64,000 nucleotides of DNA from Chelonoidis abingdonii (GCF_003597395.2 NC_133776.1:39797947-39861946); one strand, 5' to 3'; shown: positions 47,291-59,999, numbered from the stretch's first letter. Translations and numbers: made by a program. The notes: generated by a model from the letters alone, not told the origin.

Positions 47291-47849
47291 AAAACCAGCC
47301 ATTCTAATCCCTTTCATAAGGAAGTATTTAAAATACAATTAAATAAAGAGGCACAAATAATCCAAGAAACATACAGCAAGAACTAGCCACTACCTCTGTA
47401 GCAGACCATATCAAGACTAAAACTAGTGTGATTTTGTTTTAAAACCATCAGCATTGGCCTAACTTTGCTCCCATTGAAGCCACTGGATGGTAAAACTCCC
47501 ATTGGCTTCAACAGGACCATAGTTAGGGCCAATGCTGGGTGGTTCTGAAAATTCCAGACCACAGAGTAGTCAGAATAACTGAGCTCTGGATTTAACCAAT
47601 GGAGCATCACTGCATTGGTATAACTAGTATAGAAAAATCTGTGCTAATTAATTCTATGAAGTTTACATATTCTAGGAACCTTAAACTTCAGGTTATATTA
47701 TTTTTGAAGGTGATTGCTGGCTGTATATTAAGATTAATTTAATAGAAAACCCAGGCCTTAAAATATTTGGCAGAAGTCCCTGCATCTTTTTTCTTCCACA
47801 GCATGCAAGGGACACCTGTGCTTCTTTATAATGTATAGATCATTTCTTT

Positions 47850-48355
47850 TCTTCTTTGTTAAGAGGTATACATGGTTTGTAAGTGCCAAGCTACTTGTAT
47901 TCACTTTCAAGGTCCATCACAGTCAATCACTACCCCACCTATCATCTCCCCTTTGCTATTGAGTGGTTAATGCTCACCTGTGATCGGCCATGATTTCAGT
48001 CTCCACTGGCCACTTGTTCAATTATTAAACAAACACCTTTGTGCTGTCTCTCATGCCACCCACTCGGGAGGTGCTCTCCATACACATCTGCAAAACTACC
48101 GCATTATTCTCCTTCAAGACTATCCTAGTATGCAGAGGCCACTGCCTGTCATACTGACCAATACTAATGCATTTGTTTACTTGTACTCATCCTTCTTTTT
48201 GTATCCATCTGGTGTCTCTTGGTTTTACTTTGATTGTCAGCCTGCTGGGGCAATGGCCATTTTATTGTTCAGTGTTTATATTGCGCCTAACACAATGGGC
48301 TCCTGCTCTATCACTAGGACTTGTAGGTGCTACGGTAATACAAATAAATAATAAA
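47850..48355 (+). mobile_element. L2-like LINE 3' end
   Basis: Plus-strand words equivalent to the LINE C-terminus are seen: CACTCGGGAGGTGCTCTCCA, AAAACTACCGCATTATTCTC, TTCAAGACTATCC. The 3' tail then follows: TATATTGCGCCTAACACAAT, GGACTTGTAGGTGCTACGG, and a TACAAATAAATAATAAAG end. It matches the end of 36535-37505 and of 61695-61915. It is 5'-truncated with no intact frame. Confidence 0.7.
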
Positions 48356-50446
48356 GTATTAAGATCAGTCAGTGGCAAAGCTGGGATTAGACCCAGAACC
48401 TCCTAGTTCCAAGCCCTGTGCTTAGTCATCTCCATGATCTAGTTTTAGACCAGGTGTGGCTTTTGGCAGTTTATGCCACCACTGACACAGCTCCTCCCAA
48501 GCTCCAAATTCACAGGAGTGATTTATGGGTGAAAATGGGATTGGATGTCCAATTTCTCCTTGCATATAATTTCCATTATCCTGAGTTTTCACTAATTCAT
48601 TTGGGGGCAGGAGCATGCAAGTGTACAACATCACATAAAACTGGTAACAATTATTACCTGCTTTTTTTAAAAAATTTTTTTACCCAGCCTTAGAAAAGCA
48701 GGCTTTTCTTTTCTTTCTCTATCAAAGGAGACTGTTGTAGTTTAGGCCTGATAACAGGATGCTCATTATGTAGGTCTTAGCAGATGGACACAGTCTACAA
48801 TGGGTGGGAGAAAAGCAAGAGAATCTAAAGCTTCAGTAGGAAATCCAGTGCAAACCAGATAAGAATATGGAGAGTAATATTCACAACCACACTGAAACAC
48901 AGAAACCCCTGAGTCTAGAGAGCACTTATGGTAACATGTCAAGGTTAACGAGAAAAGAATGTTGGAAGAGAAAACAGGGAGACCATAAAGGTGAGCAAAG
49001 TAAATTCTAAAGATGGTGCTAGCCTTCACCTTGAAGAAATAATATTTTTATGGGTATTGTATTAGCTAAGACTATGGAAGTGATTTCTTACTTCCGAAGG
49101 AAAGTCCTTTGTTACTTTTGTCAAAAAAGGAGAATTCCACTAACATTCATATTTAATCTGCACAAATGCCATCATGAACAAAATCATATCATGACAGGTG
49201 AAATATTTTTCTTAGTGACCCCCCCATAGGGTCTGAAAACAAGATCCTGATCCTGCAGTAACCTCTGCGTGTGCTTAATTTGTATGTCCATGAGTTTCAA
49301 TTAGTTTCAGACTATCCATGGAAATCAGGTTGCATATGTACAAGTGTTTGCAAGATTGGGGTCTACAATATGAACTTTAACTGGAATAAATTCCTGGTGT
49401 GTCATAATATCCTTCCAAATAGTCATCCCTGTATTGCATATGTTGTGGAGATTATTTTTTCAAACCAAAAACCTCTCTGTAGAAAATGAAGAGAAAGGGA
49501 AAATAAAATCCCAAAGACTCTGATAAACTTTTCTTTATTTTTTCCTTCTTCTCTTCCTATGTCCAAGGAAATCGCTTTAAAAAATATCCACTTTTTACAA
49601 TTAACCTGCCCTTGCTCTCTTGAAATCACAAGCTACGATGGGCATCTCATACAATGAAGTGACATGATGGGTGTTAAATCTGACAACACTTCTTTTTCCC
49701 ACAAGAAAATATTCATAAATGTTTCCTGCCCCAGTGATTCATTTCAATTTTGATATCAAATAAATTTTGCTTTACACCTTGGGCTGTCAGATACATATGA
49801 TGGCCTTGGGTCTAAATTTAAAACCCATCAAGAGAATGAAAGAGATAACACCTCTTTCATTACAGTTTTGGGAAAACAATAAAAATTGCTTTGAATATTG
49901 AAATGGGCAACGGAGCACTTTCTAGGTTTCACTTTGTACTTAGAAAGATGCAAAGAAACAGATGTCAGCTAAACACAGTAAGGGTGTAATATTACTGGTG
50001 CAAGTACTTAAAGGTGTTAAATTCTGTCTTTAGACACCCAAGTGATCAAAAGAAAAGAATTACAGTGCTTAAGAAACCGCCTCTCCTCCTCACTCTCCAA
50101 CTTTATCATTAATTAATCGATCATTCTGCAGTTAGGGTTTTGTTAATTTATTTATTTTACCACAAATGCAAACTTTGGGGAAGCTCACTCAGATCCTACA
50201 GGAAATCTCAGTCCTTACCTATGCCCAATAGTTAGACTTCTGCTGAATTTATAAGATTCTACGGAAAAATGCGTCTGTGATTGCAAATCTTTGGTTTAGA
50301 CTAGCTGGGAAAAGGATTTTAGGTCCTGATTCAGGATGCATGTGCTGAAGTCTAAGTGAAGTCAATGGGATCTGCATATCCTTAACTGCTTTCCTGAATA
50401 AGGATGGACTTAAGCATGTGCTTAAGTGCTTTCTTGAATTGAGGCC
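48356..50446. other. Unassigned DNA with a MIR scrap and a short palindromic repeat
   Basis: Positions 48360-48430 (GTCAGTGGCAAAGCTGGG, ACCCAGAACCTCCTAG) are a MIR-like 3' piece in antisense. Positions 50320-50446 (CAGGATGCATGTGCTGAAG ... CTTAAGCATGTGCTTAAGTG) are a copy of the AAGCATG group. The rest is unassigned. Confidence 0.45.
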
Positions 50447-50857
50447 TGTGACAAAGTGAGAGTAGCCTAGGGCTGTCTCACCACTCTGTGCATGTTTTAA
50501 GCATTTCTAAATGGACAAAGTTGGGAGACAATTAATGAGTACTCAGTGATTAACCAGTTAACAGGAGGATTCAGATCCTCAGCTGGGACTGTTATGTGGG
50601 AGACAGGAAAAGAGGAAAAAGAGGTTATTAGAAGGAAGGGCAAAGAAGCCCGGGATCTCAGAAGTGAGACCTCTCTCCTACCCTCTCATCCTATGCTTGG
50701 GGATCATATTGAAGCTTGGGAAAAGCCTTAAATTGATGGGACATGAAGCTACATATGACATGGTAAATAAAGTACACTCCATTGGTGACCTTACATAAGA
50801 GTGCAGGAGCGTTGCTTGCAGAAAGAAATCTTAGATGAGGGAGCCCACCCTGTGACA
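50447..50857. mobile_element. Possible solo LTR (411 bp)
   Basis: The segment starts TGTGACAAAGTG and ends CCTGTGACA, with TG...CA ends. It contains AATAAAGTACAC near the 3' side, which could be a polyadenylation signal. The flanking pentamers (AGGCC and GGAGC) do not match, so the LTR reading is weak. Confidence 0.3.
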
Positions 50858-53800
50858 GGAGCTAAGCATGGTAAAGTTCCATGGTGAGAGAGTGAATGAA
50901 GTGGGGTGTGAAGGAGATTCTACTGAAGACAAAACACAGGTGAACCAAATCCCTACTTTGCACTGAAAGGTAGAACCAAGAACAGGAGGAGCAAGGATGA
51001 ACAAAAGTCCCTCAGGTGGTTTCCAAGATCTGTTGTGGCTGCTAGTAATAAGTGGTGGTACCACTGCAGAGAAGGGAAGAAATGAAATAAAGTTGCTCTC
51101 AGATCAAGTGCAGAGGAGGCAGAACACAGAAGTGGGCCAGTGAAGAGGTTTCTACAACTCCACAGGAAGACCGAGGGGATTGCCTGTGGGAGAGAAATTT
51201 TACGTGGAGAGGGCATGAAGAGGAGAGTAAAGAACAAGATGAATTCAGAGAGCCTGCTTTTTCACTTAGGAAAAAGGGAGCTTGCTTGAAAGATGGGTTT
51301 GTGAAGATCCCACAGCTCTAGTGATTAGCACTCTGCTAATTAAATTACCACATCAGTGAGGCTGATAAAGGATGTGTTAGCAGGATTAAAAGGCAACTAT
51401 ACCAATGCGTTTTTTTTGCTGTTTGCCAAGGTTGAAGCAACTATTGATTAAGTGCTGCAAACATCCATAGTAAATACTTCACTTCAGTGAACTATCACTT
51501 TCTCTCAATGTCACAGACGCAGTAAGCAGAAGTTCATGTACGACGTGTATGGTTTGGTAAGAATCTAATGATGTAAGGTTATATTGCTTTGCTGGAAATG
51601 TCTGGCTTTGCCCAAAATACATTTAATTGTATCTGTGCCTTAAAGGTACACTGAATATTGGGGAGAAAACAGAGAGAGAGAGAGAGAGAGAGAGGAAGAG
51701 AGAAAATGTAAAATGGTGCAAGCAGCACAATCCAAAACTTACTTACAAAATCAGAATATGCAAAATGTGCAGCTATGTGAGACAAATTAGCAAAGCTCTA
51801 GATTGAAATAAGCATTCATGGGGCTAAATCTGAAAGCCTTCCGTAATAAGAAGAAGCTGGCAGAATATATACAATGCATACAATTTTTAGCCTGATCATG
51901 AGGCAGGCCTAATACTTGCAACTCTTACTGATGTCGATGGGAGATGTGGGCACTCCACTCAGCACCTCTCAGAATCAGCCCCCAATATGAGGGGATGGAA
52001 TTGTTCATCCTTAACTGCAAGTGGGCATTCAAAAGTCAGCATTTGCCAGCAGCTACTGCACAATCACCTTAATGCCGAGTTTTCTGCTGGTTCTGCATTG
52101 AACAGAGGATCAAATTCAAAATCCTGGTCCTGATCTTCAAAGTCCTCAATGGGATCAGCCTGGGATACCTTTAAAATTGGCTTTTGCTGTCAAATTAAGA
52201 TCTGCTGAAACAAGTGTGCTCATTGGGAACAGGGTGAACTGTATGTTAGGATGATGCTTGTTACTGTGGGAGACTTACTGGGAGCTGGACCATATTTATG
52301 GAACTATATTTCCAAACATCTGAGAAATGGCTTTTACAAAAAATATTTTTACATGGGGAAAAATACATGTTGACTGATAAATAAATGAAAAATTTCAGTG
52401 ATCACTTCCATAACATTTAAAATAAATATTTGAAGTGGTCTATTTTGAACTCTCAAAACAGAAACAACATCAGTTTATTTCATAAAATCATTTATCAACC
52501 AGTTCTAGAAATAGCTATGATGTAATTGTTTCACATCAGTTAGTAAATGCAGATATTTTAATGCTGACCACTAGGCATATCACCAAACAAACACTGTCCA
52601 CTAAATTTCCAAAAGAGGATATGAAATTTAACACCCATCTCCTCATTCACTTTCATCTCCAAGATGACAAAATCAAGATGTTGCTAGTTAGAAAGGGAAA
52701 CTACCCATGGCGGGTAGCAGGTATTGTGATATGTAAGCAACACTCCCTAAAATCTTATGTTACTGCAGGTGAAAGAGGGTAATAGTCCTCTGGATGCTTC
52801 TCTTGGGACTCTAGTTTGCATAATGAGACTAATGCATTGCAACACAGTTCATCAGTTCTTTTCAGTCAGATACTTTGAATCTAATATGATATTTTGGTGC
52901 ACTTTTAGCATGGTAATTTAATTAGAATTATCCACAGCCATTTTAAAACTGAGTCTGTAGATCATTTATCACCAGCCCATATTTACTGATGCAGCAACAA
53001 ACCCATCTGGATAGGGTTTATTCCCTAATTAGTTCATTTAACAATTTTGTCTAAACTGAAGGACTACAACTACTAATTATGCGAAGGGCATAAATCAGAT
53101 GCCATGCAGTATATAATCAGAAAAACTTCAATTTCAGTGTTTCTCTTTTGAGCCAATTTTTATATATTCCACTCAATGTGCCAGAATCGTTAGTGTGAAA
53201 TTGTGGTAACAGCAGGCAAAATGTGAAGGATTACCACCTCCTCACTTGTATTTCAGAATGATGACATGTATGAGCCCTCTCTCTTCCAGCATTTTAACAT
53301 TATGATCGCCACTGGAAGTGAGTGTGGGTGGGGGCCTGGGCCAGACAAACATAAGAGGAGAGAGATTTCAATGAGTACAGATCAATGGTTATTATTGTTA
53401 ATTCATAAAAATAGTTTTTAGCTCCCACATTGTAAAAAACAAAAAGTTCAATCTAATTACCAGTATAGTTATTTTGTACACTAGAATGAAGTAAAACAAA
53501 TTGTGAGACTGTAACATCCATCCATACATTCTATGAAGACGATAGTATATTCATCCCTTTTCAAAGTGCTAACTTTTCCCATTGATGATTCAAAAAAAAT
53601 CTCTTCTGTGGTATAAGTAATGAGGTAGATCATGTTTCTTTTAATGTTACAGCATCTTTCTTCTTGATGTCATTTTCCCCTCCCCCCTCCAAGCATTTGC
53701 TATTGTAAATATTGATTTGTGCTTCTTGAAAATGACTTTTTCTTGTATCTTTCCCTACTCTGCACACACCAGTGTGTATGTTTGATATTACAAGTTCTCT

Positions 53801-54339
53801 CTCCTGGGAACCTGTTGTTCTGCCACTTTGCAGTTTCTTAGAGCAGAATTCTTTTCTCACTTTAAATGGCATTGCACTGTGCCAGTTGTGAAGAAAAAAA
53901 AATCTTGTTTGTTTTATTTTATGCATTTAGTTACATTCAAAACCAGCAACCAGAAGCCTGAAGGCCAGATCAGGTATTAATTCATCTATGAATTAGTCAT
54001 ATCTCTTCCTACAGGTTTATAGCACAGTAAGTTAATACATTAGTTACAAAGACCCTCATATTTGTGTGATGATCAATAACATAGGAAACATATTAATTTG
54101 CAAACTCACTCATCCTGTCCAGATTTGTTTGGTAGGGAAGTGGACACATGGAAACAAAACAGCTCTTTGGTCTTGTTTCATTAAGATACTTAAGCACAAT
54201 CCTAACTTCAAGCATGCAAATGCTCCCACTGACGTCAAGGAGACTATTCATGTGCTTGAATTTAGGCACTTGCTTAAGAACCTTGCTGAACTAGGGCCTA
54301 ACTCCTCATTAGGCAGTAGAAGCTCACACTCTGGATTAT
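50858..54339. other. Unassigned AT-rich DNA, 3.5 kb
   Basis: Positions 51890-51990 (GCCTGATCATGAGGCAGG ... CAGCACCTCTCAGAATCAG) and 54188-54298 (CTTAAGCACAATCC ... TTGCTTAAGAACC) are short palindromic repeat pieces. Positions 52310-52490 are of the GAAA/TTTC group. No gene is supported. Confidence 0.45.
51671..51694. repeat. (AG)n microsatellite
   Basis: Twelve uninterrupted AG units, continuing into imperfect GAAGAGAGAAA. Confidence 0.95.
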
Positions 54340-54347
54340 ATTTATAT

Positions 54348-55982
54348 TAGGGCTGTCGATTAATTACAGTTAACTCATGCGATTAACTCAAAAAAAGTAA
54401 TCATTATTAAAAAACGTAATCGTGATTCATTGCAGTTATAATTGCACTGTTAAACAATAGAATACCAATTACAATTTATTAATTTTTTGGATATTTTTCT
54501 ACATTTTCATATATATATTGTATTCTGTGTTGTAATTGAAATCAAAGTGTAAATTATTTTTTATTACAAATATTTGCATTGTAAAAATGAAACTAAAGAA
54601 ATAGTATTTTGCAGCTCACTTCATATGAGTACTGTAGTGCAATCTCTTTATCATGAAAAAGCAACTTGCAAACATAGATTTTTTGTTGTTACATAACTGC
54701 ACTCAAAAACAATATAAAACTTCTGATCCTAGAAGTCTATTCAGTCCTACTTCTTGTTCAGCCAATCACTCAGACAAACAAGTCTGTTTACATTTACAGG
54801 CTATAATGCTGCCTTCTTTTTATTTACAACATCACCAGAAAGTGAGAAAAGGCATTTACTTGTCACTTTTGTAACTGGCATTGGAAGGTATTTATATGCC
54901 AGATATGCCAAATATTATATGCCCTTCATGCTTTGGCCACCATTCCAGAGGACATGCTTCCATGCTGATGATGCTTGTTAAAAAAAAATGCATTAATTAA
55001 ATTTGTGAACTCCTTGTATGTCCCCTGCTCTATTTTACCCACCTTCTGCCATATTTTTCATGTTATAGCAGTCTCGGATGATGACCCAGAACATGTTGTT
55101 CATTTTAAGAACACTTTCACTGCAGATTTCATAAAACGCAAAGAAGGTACCTATGTGAGATTTCTAAAGATAGCTACAGCACTTGACTGAAGGTTTAAGA
55201 ATCTGAAGTGCCTTACAAAATGTGACAGGGATGAGGTGTGGAACATGCTTTCAGAAGTCTTAAAAGAGCAACAGTCCAATGAGGAAACTACATAACCTAA
55301 ACCACCAAAAAAGAAAATCAACCTTCTCCTGGTGGCATCTGGCTCAGATAATGAAGATGAACATATGTCGGTCCGCACTGCTTTGGATTGTTATCGAGCA
55401 GAACCATCACCATCATGGACGCATGTCCCCTAGAATGGTGGTTGGAGCCTGAAGGGGCATATTAATCTTTAGTGCATTTAGCACATAAATATTTTGCAAC
55501 ACTCCCTACAACACTGCCATGAGAGTGCCTGTTCTCACTTTCAGGTAACATTGTAAACCAGAAGCAGGCAGCATTATCACCTGCACATGTAAACAAACTT
55601 ATTTGTCTGAACGATTGGCTGAACAAGATGTAAGACTGAATTGACATGCAGGCTCTAAAATTCTACATTGTTTAATTTTTGAATGCAAGGTTTTTTAAAC
55701 ATAATTCTACATTTTTAAGTTCAACTTTCATGATAAAGAGATTGCACTACAGTACTTGTATGAGTTGAATTGAAAAATACTATTTCTTTTGTTTTTATTA
55801 CAGTACAAGTATTTGTAATAAAAAAAATAAAGTGAGAACTGTACACATTGCATTCTGTGTTCAAATTAAAATCAATATATTTGAAAATGTAGAAAACATC
55901 CAGAAATATTTAAATAAATGGTATTCTATTATTAACAGTGCAATTAATTGCAAATAATTTTTTTAATCACTTGACAGCCCTA
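54348..55982 (+). mobile_element. hAT element with very long inverted arms, transposase remnant, perfect 8-bp target duplication
   Basis: The termini TAGGGCTGTC and GACAGCCCTA are perfect inverted repeats, flanked on both sides by ATTTATAT (54340-54347 and 55983-55990). The left arm (54348 to about 54980) and right arm (about 55400 to 55982) are inverted copies of one another over roughly 600 bp; for example GTAGTGCAATCTCTTTATCA on the left is mirrored near 55730. Between and through the right arm runs a degraded plus-strand hAT transposase: SDDDPEHVVHFKNTFTAD, RKEGTYVRFLKIATALD followed by a stop, ECLFSLSG-like hATC words near 55530. The left arm has the same C-terminal end in minus orientation. 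Several stops make it non-functional. Confidence 0.85.
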
Positions 55983-56031
55983 ATTTATATCAAATCTAGA
56001 TCAATAGATAGATATATACAAACACATACAC

Positions 56032-56981
56032 AACAGTTCTGTTCAATATTTTCATCAATGATTTAGATAATGGCATAGAGAGTACACTTATAAAGTTTGT
56101 GGACAATACCAAGCTGCGAGGGGTTGCAAGTGCTTTGGAAGATAGGATTAAAATTCAAAATGATCTGGACAAACTGAAGAAATGGTCTGAAGTAAATAGG
56201 ATGAAATTCAATAAGGACAAATGCAAAGTACTTCACTTAGGAAGGAACAATCAGATGTACACTCACAAGATGGGAAATGACTGCCTAGGAAGGAGTACTG
56301 CGGAAAGGAATCTGGGGGTCATAGTGGATCACAAGTTAAATATGAGTCAACAGTGTAACGCTGTTGCAAAAAAACCAAACATCATTCTGGCATGTATTAG
56401 CAGGAGTATTGTACGCAAGACATGAGAAGTAATTCTTCCGCTGTACTCCGCAATGATTAGGCCTCAGCTGGAGTACTGCGTCCAGTTCTAGGTGCCACAT
56501 TTCAGGAAAGATGTGAACAAATTGGAGACAGTCCAGAGAAGAGCTACAAAAATGATTGAAGGTCTAGAAAACATGATCTAAGAGGGAAGATTGAAAAAAC
56601 TGGGTTTGTTTAGTCTGGAGAAGAGAAGACTGAAAGGGGACACATGATAACACTTTTCAAGTACATGAAAGGTTGTTATAAGAAGGAGGGGAAAAAATTG
56701 TTTTTCTTAACCTCTGGGGACAGACAAGAAGCAATGGGCTTAAATTGTAACAAGGGCGGTTTAGGTTGGATAGTAGGAAAAACTTCTTAATTGTCAGAGT
56801 GGTTAAGCACTGGAATAAATTGCCTAAGGAGGTTGTGGAATCTCCATCATTGGGGATTTTTAAGAACAGGTTGGACAAAGACCTGTCAGGGATGATCTAG
56901 ATAATACTTGTTCCTGCCTTGAGTGGAAGGGACTGGACTAGATGACCTCTTGAGGTCCCTTCCAGTTCTATGATTTTATGA
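56032..56981 (+). mobile_element. CR1 LINE 3' part (plus strand)
   Basis: Plus-strand ORF2 C-terminal motifs: TKLRGVASALEDRIKIQND, KLKKWSEVNRMKFNKDKCK, MGNDCLGRSTAERNLGVIV, ISRSIVRKT. Downstream come [20 protein letters not shown] words in broken frame and the 3' end TTCTATGATTTTATGATTG. The catalytic position reads DNTKL (V-D-N-T-K), so the FADDTK motif is mutated at one aspartate. It is truncated at its 5' side near the same point as the copy at 38297-39196. Confidence 0.9.
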
Positions 56982-57859
56982 TTGAAACAGACTTAAATAT
57001 CACTCAGTATTACAGCTGATCAGGAAGTGATTTTGTTTTGACCACAAGCAAACAACAATGTTTTGTCAAAATTATTTATTTTTCAATTTTCAGCAATGGC
57101 AAATTGAAAAAGTTTGTCTGGTTGAGTAAAACTGTTTGGTAAAACCAGAAAGGTTTACCTGGACAACAAGCATTATTTTCAGTTGTGGTTGCTGAAAACA
57201 GACATCTTTTTCCTGGGAAAACTCAAAAAACAAAACAAAACAAAAACAGAAAATTGACATTTCTCAAATTTCCATTTTGAAGAAGTATTCATTTTCCATT
57301 AAAAAAACATTTATAGAAAATTTTCACCAGGTCGATTCAGCACTCTGAAGTCATGCAGTTTGAAGGTAATAATATATTCAGTTAAAGGTGGAGGTCTTAT
57401 CCAGCGCACAATGACATGGGATGGCCCCAAAGAAATTAATTTCCCTTGCTTTTAGAGAGAGCAACTAACTTGACTGACACCTCCAGTACCTTACACCACT
57501 GAATTCACCCTAGACATTCAGAGGTAGGCAATTTGCTTTTCCCACCCCACAGCTCAGTTTGGCAAGTTGATTAATGCTGTACATTAGAAGGGAGGGTAAT
57601 TCAATTAAAACCTTGTAATCATATTACAAAGATGGTGTATTTATATCTATCTCTATCTCATTGGGTTATTGCATTAGGTTTTCACCCTTTCTTTGAGAAA
57701 TTAGTTAAATGGATGCTATCGACTTGAAATCTAGTCAGTTTAAAACAAACATAGAATTAAGTGGTTTTAGGTACTACACCTGCCTCCTACTTCCCCTGCC
57801 AATTTTCTGGGCTTTACTATTATTTTCTCCTTTCTTTTAATATTCTTACTGCTTTGAAA
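56982..57859. other. Unassigned AT-rich DNA
   Basis: Positions 57060-57330 carry alternating GAAA and TTTC runs (CAATTTTCAGC, GGAAAACTC, CATTTTCCATT) that resemble 14240-14420 and 52310-52490. Nothing else is supported. Confidence 0.45.
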
Positions 57860-58020
57860 ATGTTGTGTATCTATTCCTTACAACACCTGGGTGAGATAGG
57901 TAAATAAGATAAGTATTATTAGCACCACCTTACCTACAGTGAGTCAGTGGCCAACTCAGGAGTAGAATCCAGGTCTCTGACTTTGAGCTTGCGCACCTGG
58001 AATCAGGCTGATAACCAAGC
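57860..58020 (-). mobile_element. MIR-like SINE fragment (minus strand)
   Basis: GGGTGAGATAGGTAAATAAG, ATTATTAGCACCACCTTACC, GAGTCAGTGGCCAACTCAGG, AGTAGAATCCAGGTCTCTGA follow the MIR order in antisense (tail, core, head). Confidence 0.6.
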
Positions 58021-58097
58021 TTTTGCTATCTGAAATTGTTATGCTTTCCACAGGTACTCAGGGCTGTGATGTACGCCACCATCACCTGCCCTTAGAT

Positions 58098-58938
58098 CAC
58101 GGGTTCTCACCACAAATTTTTGGTGGCCTCAGAGTTTGGTAACTGCTCTGACAATTTTTCCTAAAATATTTAATTAACTTTAGTAAAAGCAAATAAATAT
58201 GAATGTATACATGTCCAAATTACTGTAATTTATTTCTGTAGGGTTTTTTGTTTCTTCGTTTGTTTTTTGCAGACTCAATAAAAATAATGTATAGTTGTCT
58301 TTATTCTTTACTGGATCAAAAGATAATAGAAACACAAATAAGGTGCTTTGAACATTCTTGTCTTTTTTCTTGTTTCTTTTGCTTTTTTGGTTTTTTTGTT
58401 TTGTTTTATATTTGCCAGCTATAAGTAAGTCTGCTGTGAAAAGTGATATTTGTATGTTTGTTAATATTACTTTTCACAGCAGACTTACTCAGCCCTGGCA
58501 AGGCCGGGGACAAATTAAGCCCTGGATGGGGAGGTGGGTACAGAGAGAGAGAGTGGCAGGGATGATGGGGCACTGGGGGAGACAGTGGGGTCTAAATATG
58601 ATGGGGGGGTAAGCTCAGAGCCAGAGCCCCACACCGCGCCGCCAGGGAATGGAGCCCAAAGCCACACACACAGGGGACAGGGCCTAGAGACAAAGCCCAA
58701 AGCTCTGTGGCTGGAGCCTGCCGCCCGCCGCCTCAGGGCTGAAGCCCAACCCCACCACCCCTGGGAAGGTGGTGAACTCACTGACTGACCGCTCCTCCAG
58801 CTTGTGTCTCTCCAGAGGGAGGCAGGGCCCATCCACTGCTTTGCCCCCTCCCTCAAACCACTGCCCAGGAGGCTGTGGCTTCAAGAAAAGCTCCTGGTGG
58901 CCACATGCGACCATGGTGGCCACATTTGAGAAATGCTG
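58098..58938. mobile_element. hAT-like element with 8-bp target duplication and an internal 26-bp hairpin
   Basis: The left end CACGGGTTCTC and right end GAGAAATGCTG are imperfect inverted repeats. The flanking octamers CCTTAGAT (58090-58097) and CCTTTGAT (58939-58946) differ at one base. Inside, 58425-58450 and 58463-58488 form a hairpin of 26 bp with one mismatch and a 12-base loop. The right half (58490-58930) is GC-rich; its open frames up to 124 codons are compositional and show no transposase motif. Confidence 0.75.
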
Positions 58939-58946
58939 CCTTTGAT

Positions 58947-59715
58947 TGTGGAAGTCTTGTCTGTGCCTGCTCTGGGTCGGTTTGTGGAAACCACTAGCCT
59001 CTGGCAAGCACTGCCTTCCAGATCCACTTCTAGATGTGCAGGTTAGCGATAGGCACACACCGAGTCCTCACAGTTTCCCACTGTCTCCAGACTCTTATCA
59101 ACTGAACACTCACAGAATTAGCTGGTCTCCTGCTCCGAAAGGAAAAGTAAACACAGCTTATCAGTTATATCTTATAATTCTGCTCTGTTCAACACACAGC
59201 ACTTAGATATATTTATAGTTTAAAATGAAAGTCAGTAAGAATACTGGAAATAAATGGTTACACATAAAATAAAATCATAACACGCTGTCTAGAAACTAAA
59301 TGTAACTAACAGGGTCTTCCCCTACCTTCTATAAGAAAGTTCTTTCTGCAGGATTTTCTACCAGTTTGATTGAGACCCCTTCTCATAAGATCAAGCCCAC
59401 TGACTGCTTGTCTTCACAGACTGAAGGATTCATCTGTACCACAGTTATAGTTTCAAAAAAGCTCATTGTATTTCCCATAAACAGGATAACTCTTGCTGTT
59501 CGCCTCTTCCTGTTAACTTTCTCTCTTTGAAGATTTCACAGTACCTCATTAGCATTTGGCTTGGACTTGTGAGGGGAGGCCCACTGTGAACCTTACAATA
59601 TTTAATTTGCATGTAAGCAGACAAATAGATAAACATTTCTCGCCTGACATTTTTCGCCTTTTGCTGGTGACCACTCCCTAGACACAGACCTTAAGAACAT
59701 TATTTTCAGTGTATA
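58947..59715. other. Unassigned intergenic DNA
   Basis: No gene or repeat can be supported in this stretch, apart from weak LTR-like wording at 58970-59160 that I could not bound. Confidence 0.4.
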
Positions 59716-59723
59716 TACATAAC

Positions 59724-59999
59724 CAGGTCCAGCTTTAGGCCAATTCCCCCAATTCCCTGGAATCAGGCCCTGTGCCTAAGGGGGTCCCGTGCCTTAGGCG
59801 TCTTTTTAATTTTTTTTAACTCACTCAGCAGCGGCGGGAGGGAGGGTCCGCTCCGGGTCTTCGGCAGCATTTTGGCGGCGGGGGTCCTTCGGTGCCGCAG
59901 AAGACCTGGAGTGGACCCCCTGCCGCCGAAGTGCCGCCAAAGCCTCGAACCACCACCGGATATTCGAATCGGGCCCCGCCGTTGATAAAGCTGGCCCTG
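59724..59999. mobile_element. hAT-like MITE with perfect 8-bp target duplication, 276 bp
   Basis: The left end CAGGTCCAGCTTTAGGCC and the right end GATAAAGCTGGCCCTG are inverted repeats. The octamer TACATAAC flanks it on both sides (59716-59723 and 60000-60007). The interior is GC-rich with mirrored words such as GGTCCGCTCC and GGAGTGGACC, and CTTCGGCAGC with GCCGCAGAAG, so the transcript could fold into a long hairpin. Its open frames are compositional. Confidence 0.85.

Noticed and set aside
58515..59058. Overlapping frames of 113, 84 and 124 codons on both strands
   Set aside because: They sit in the GC-rich half of a hAT-like element, overlap each other in different frames and show no motif.
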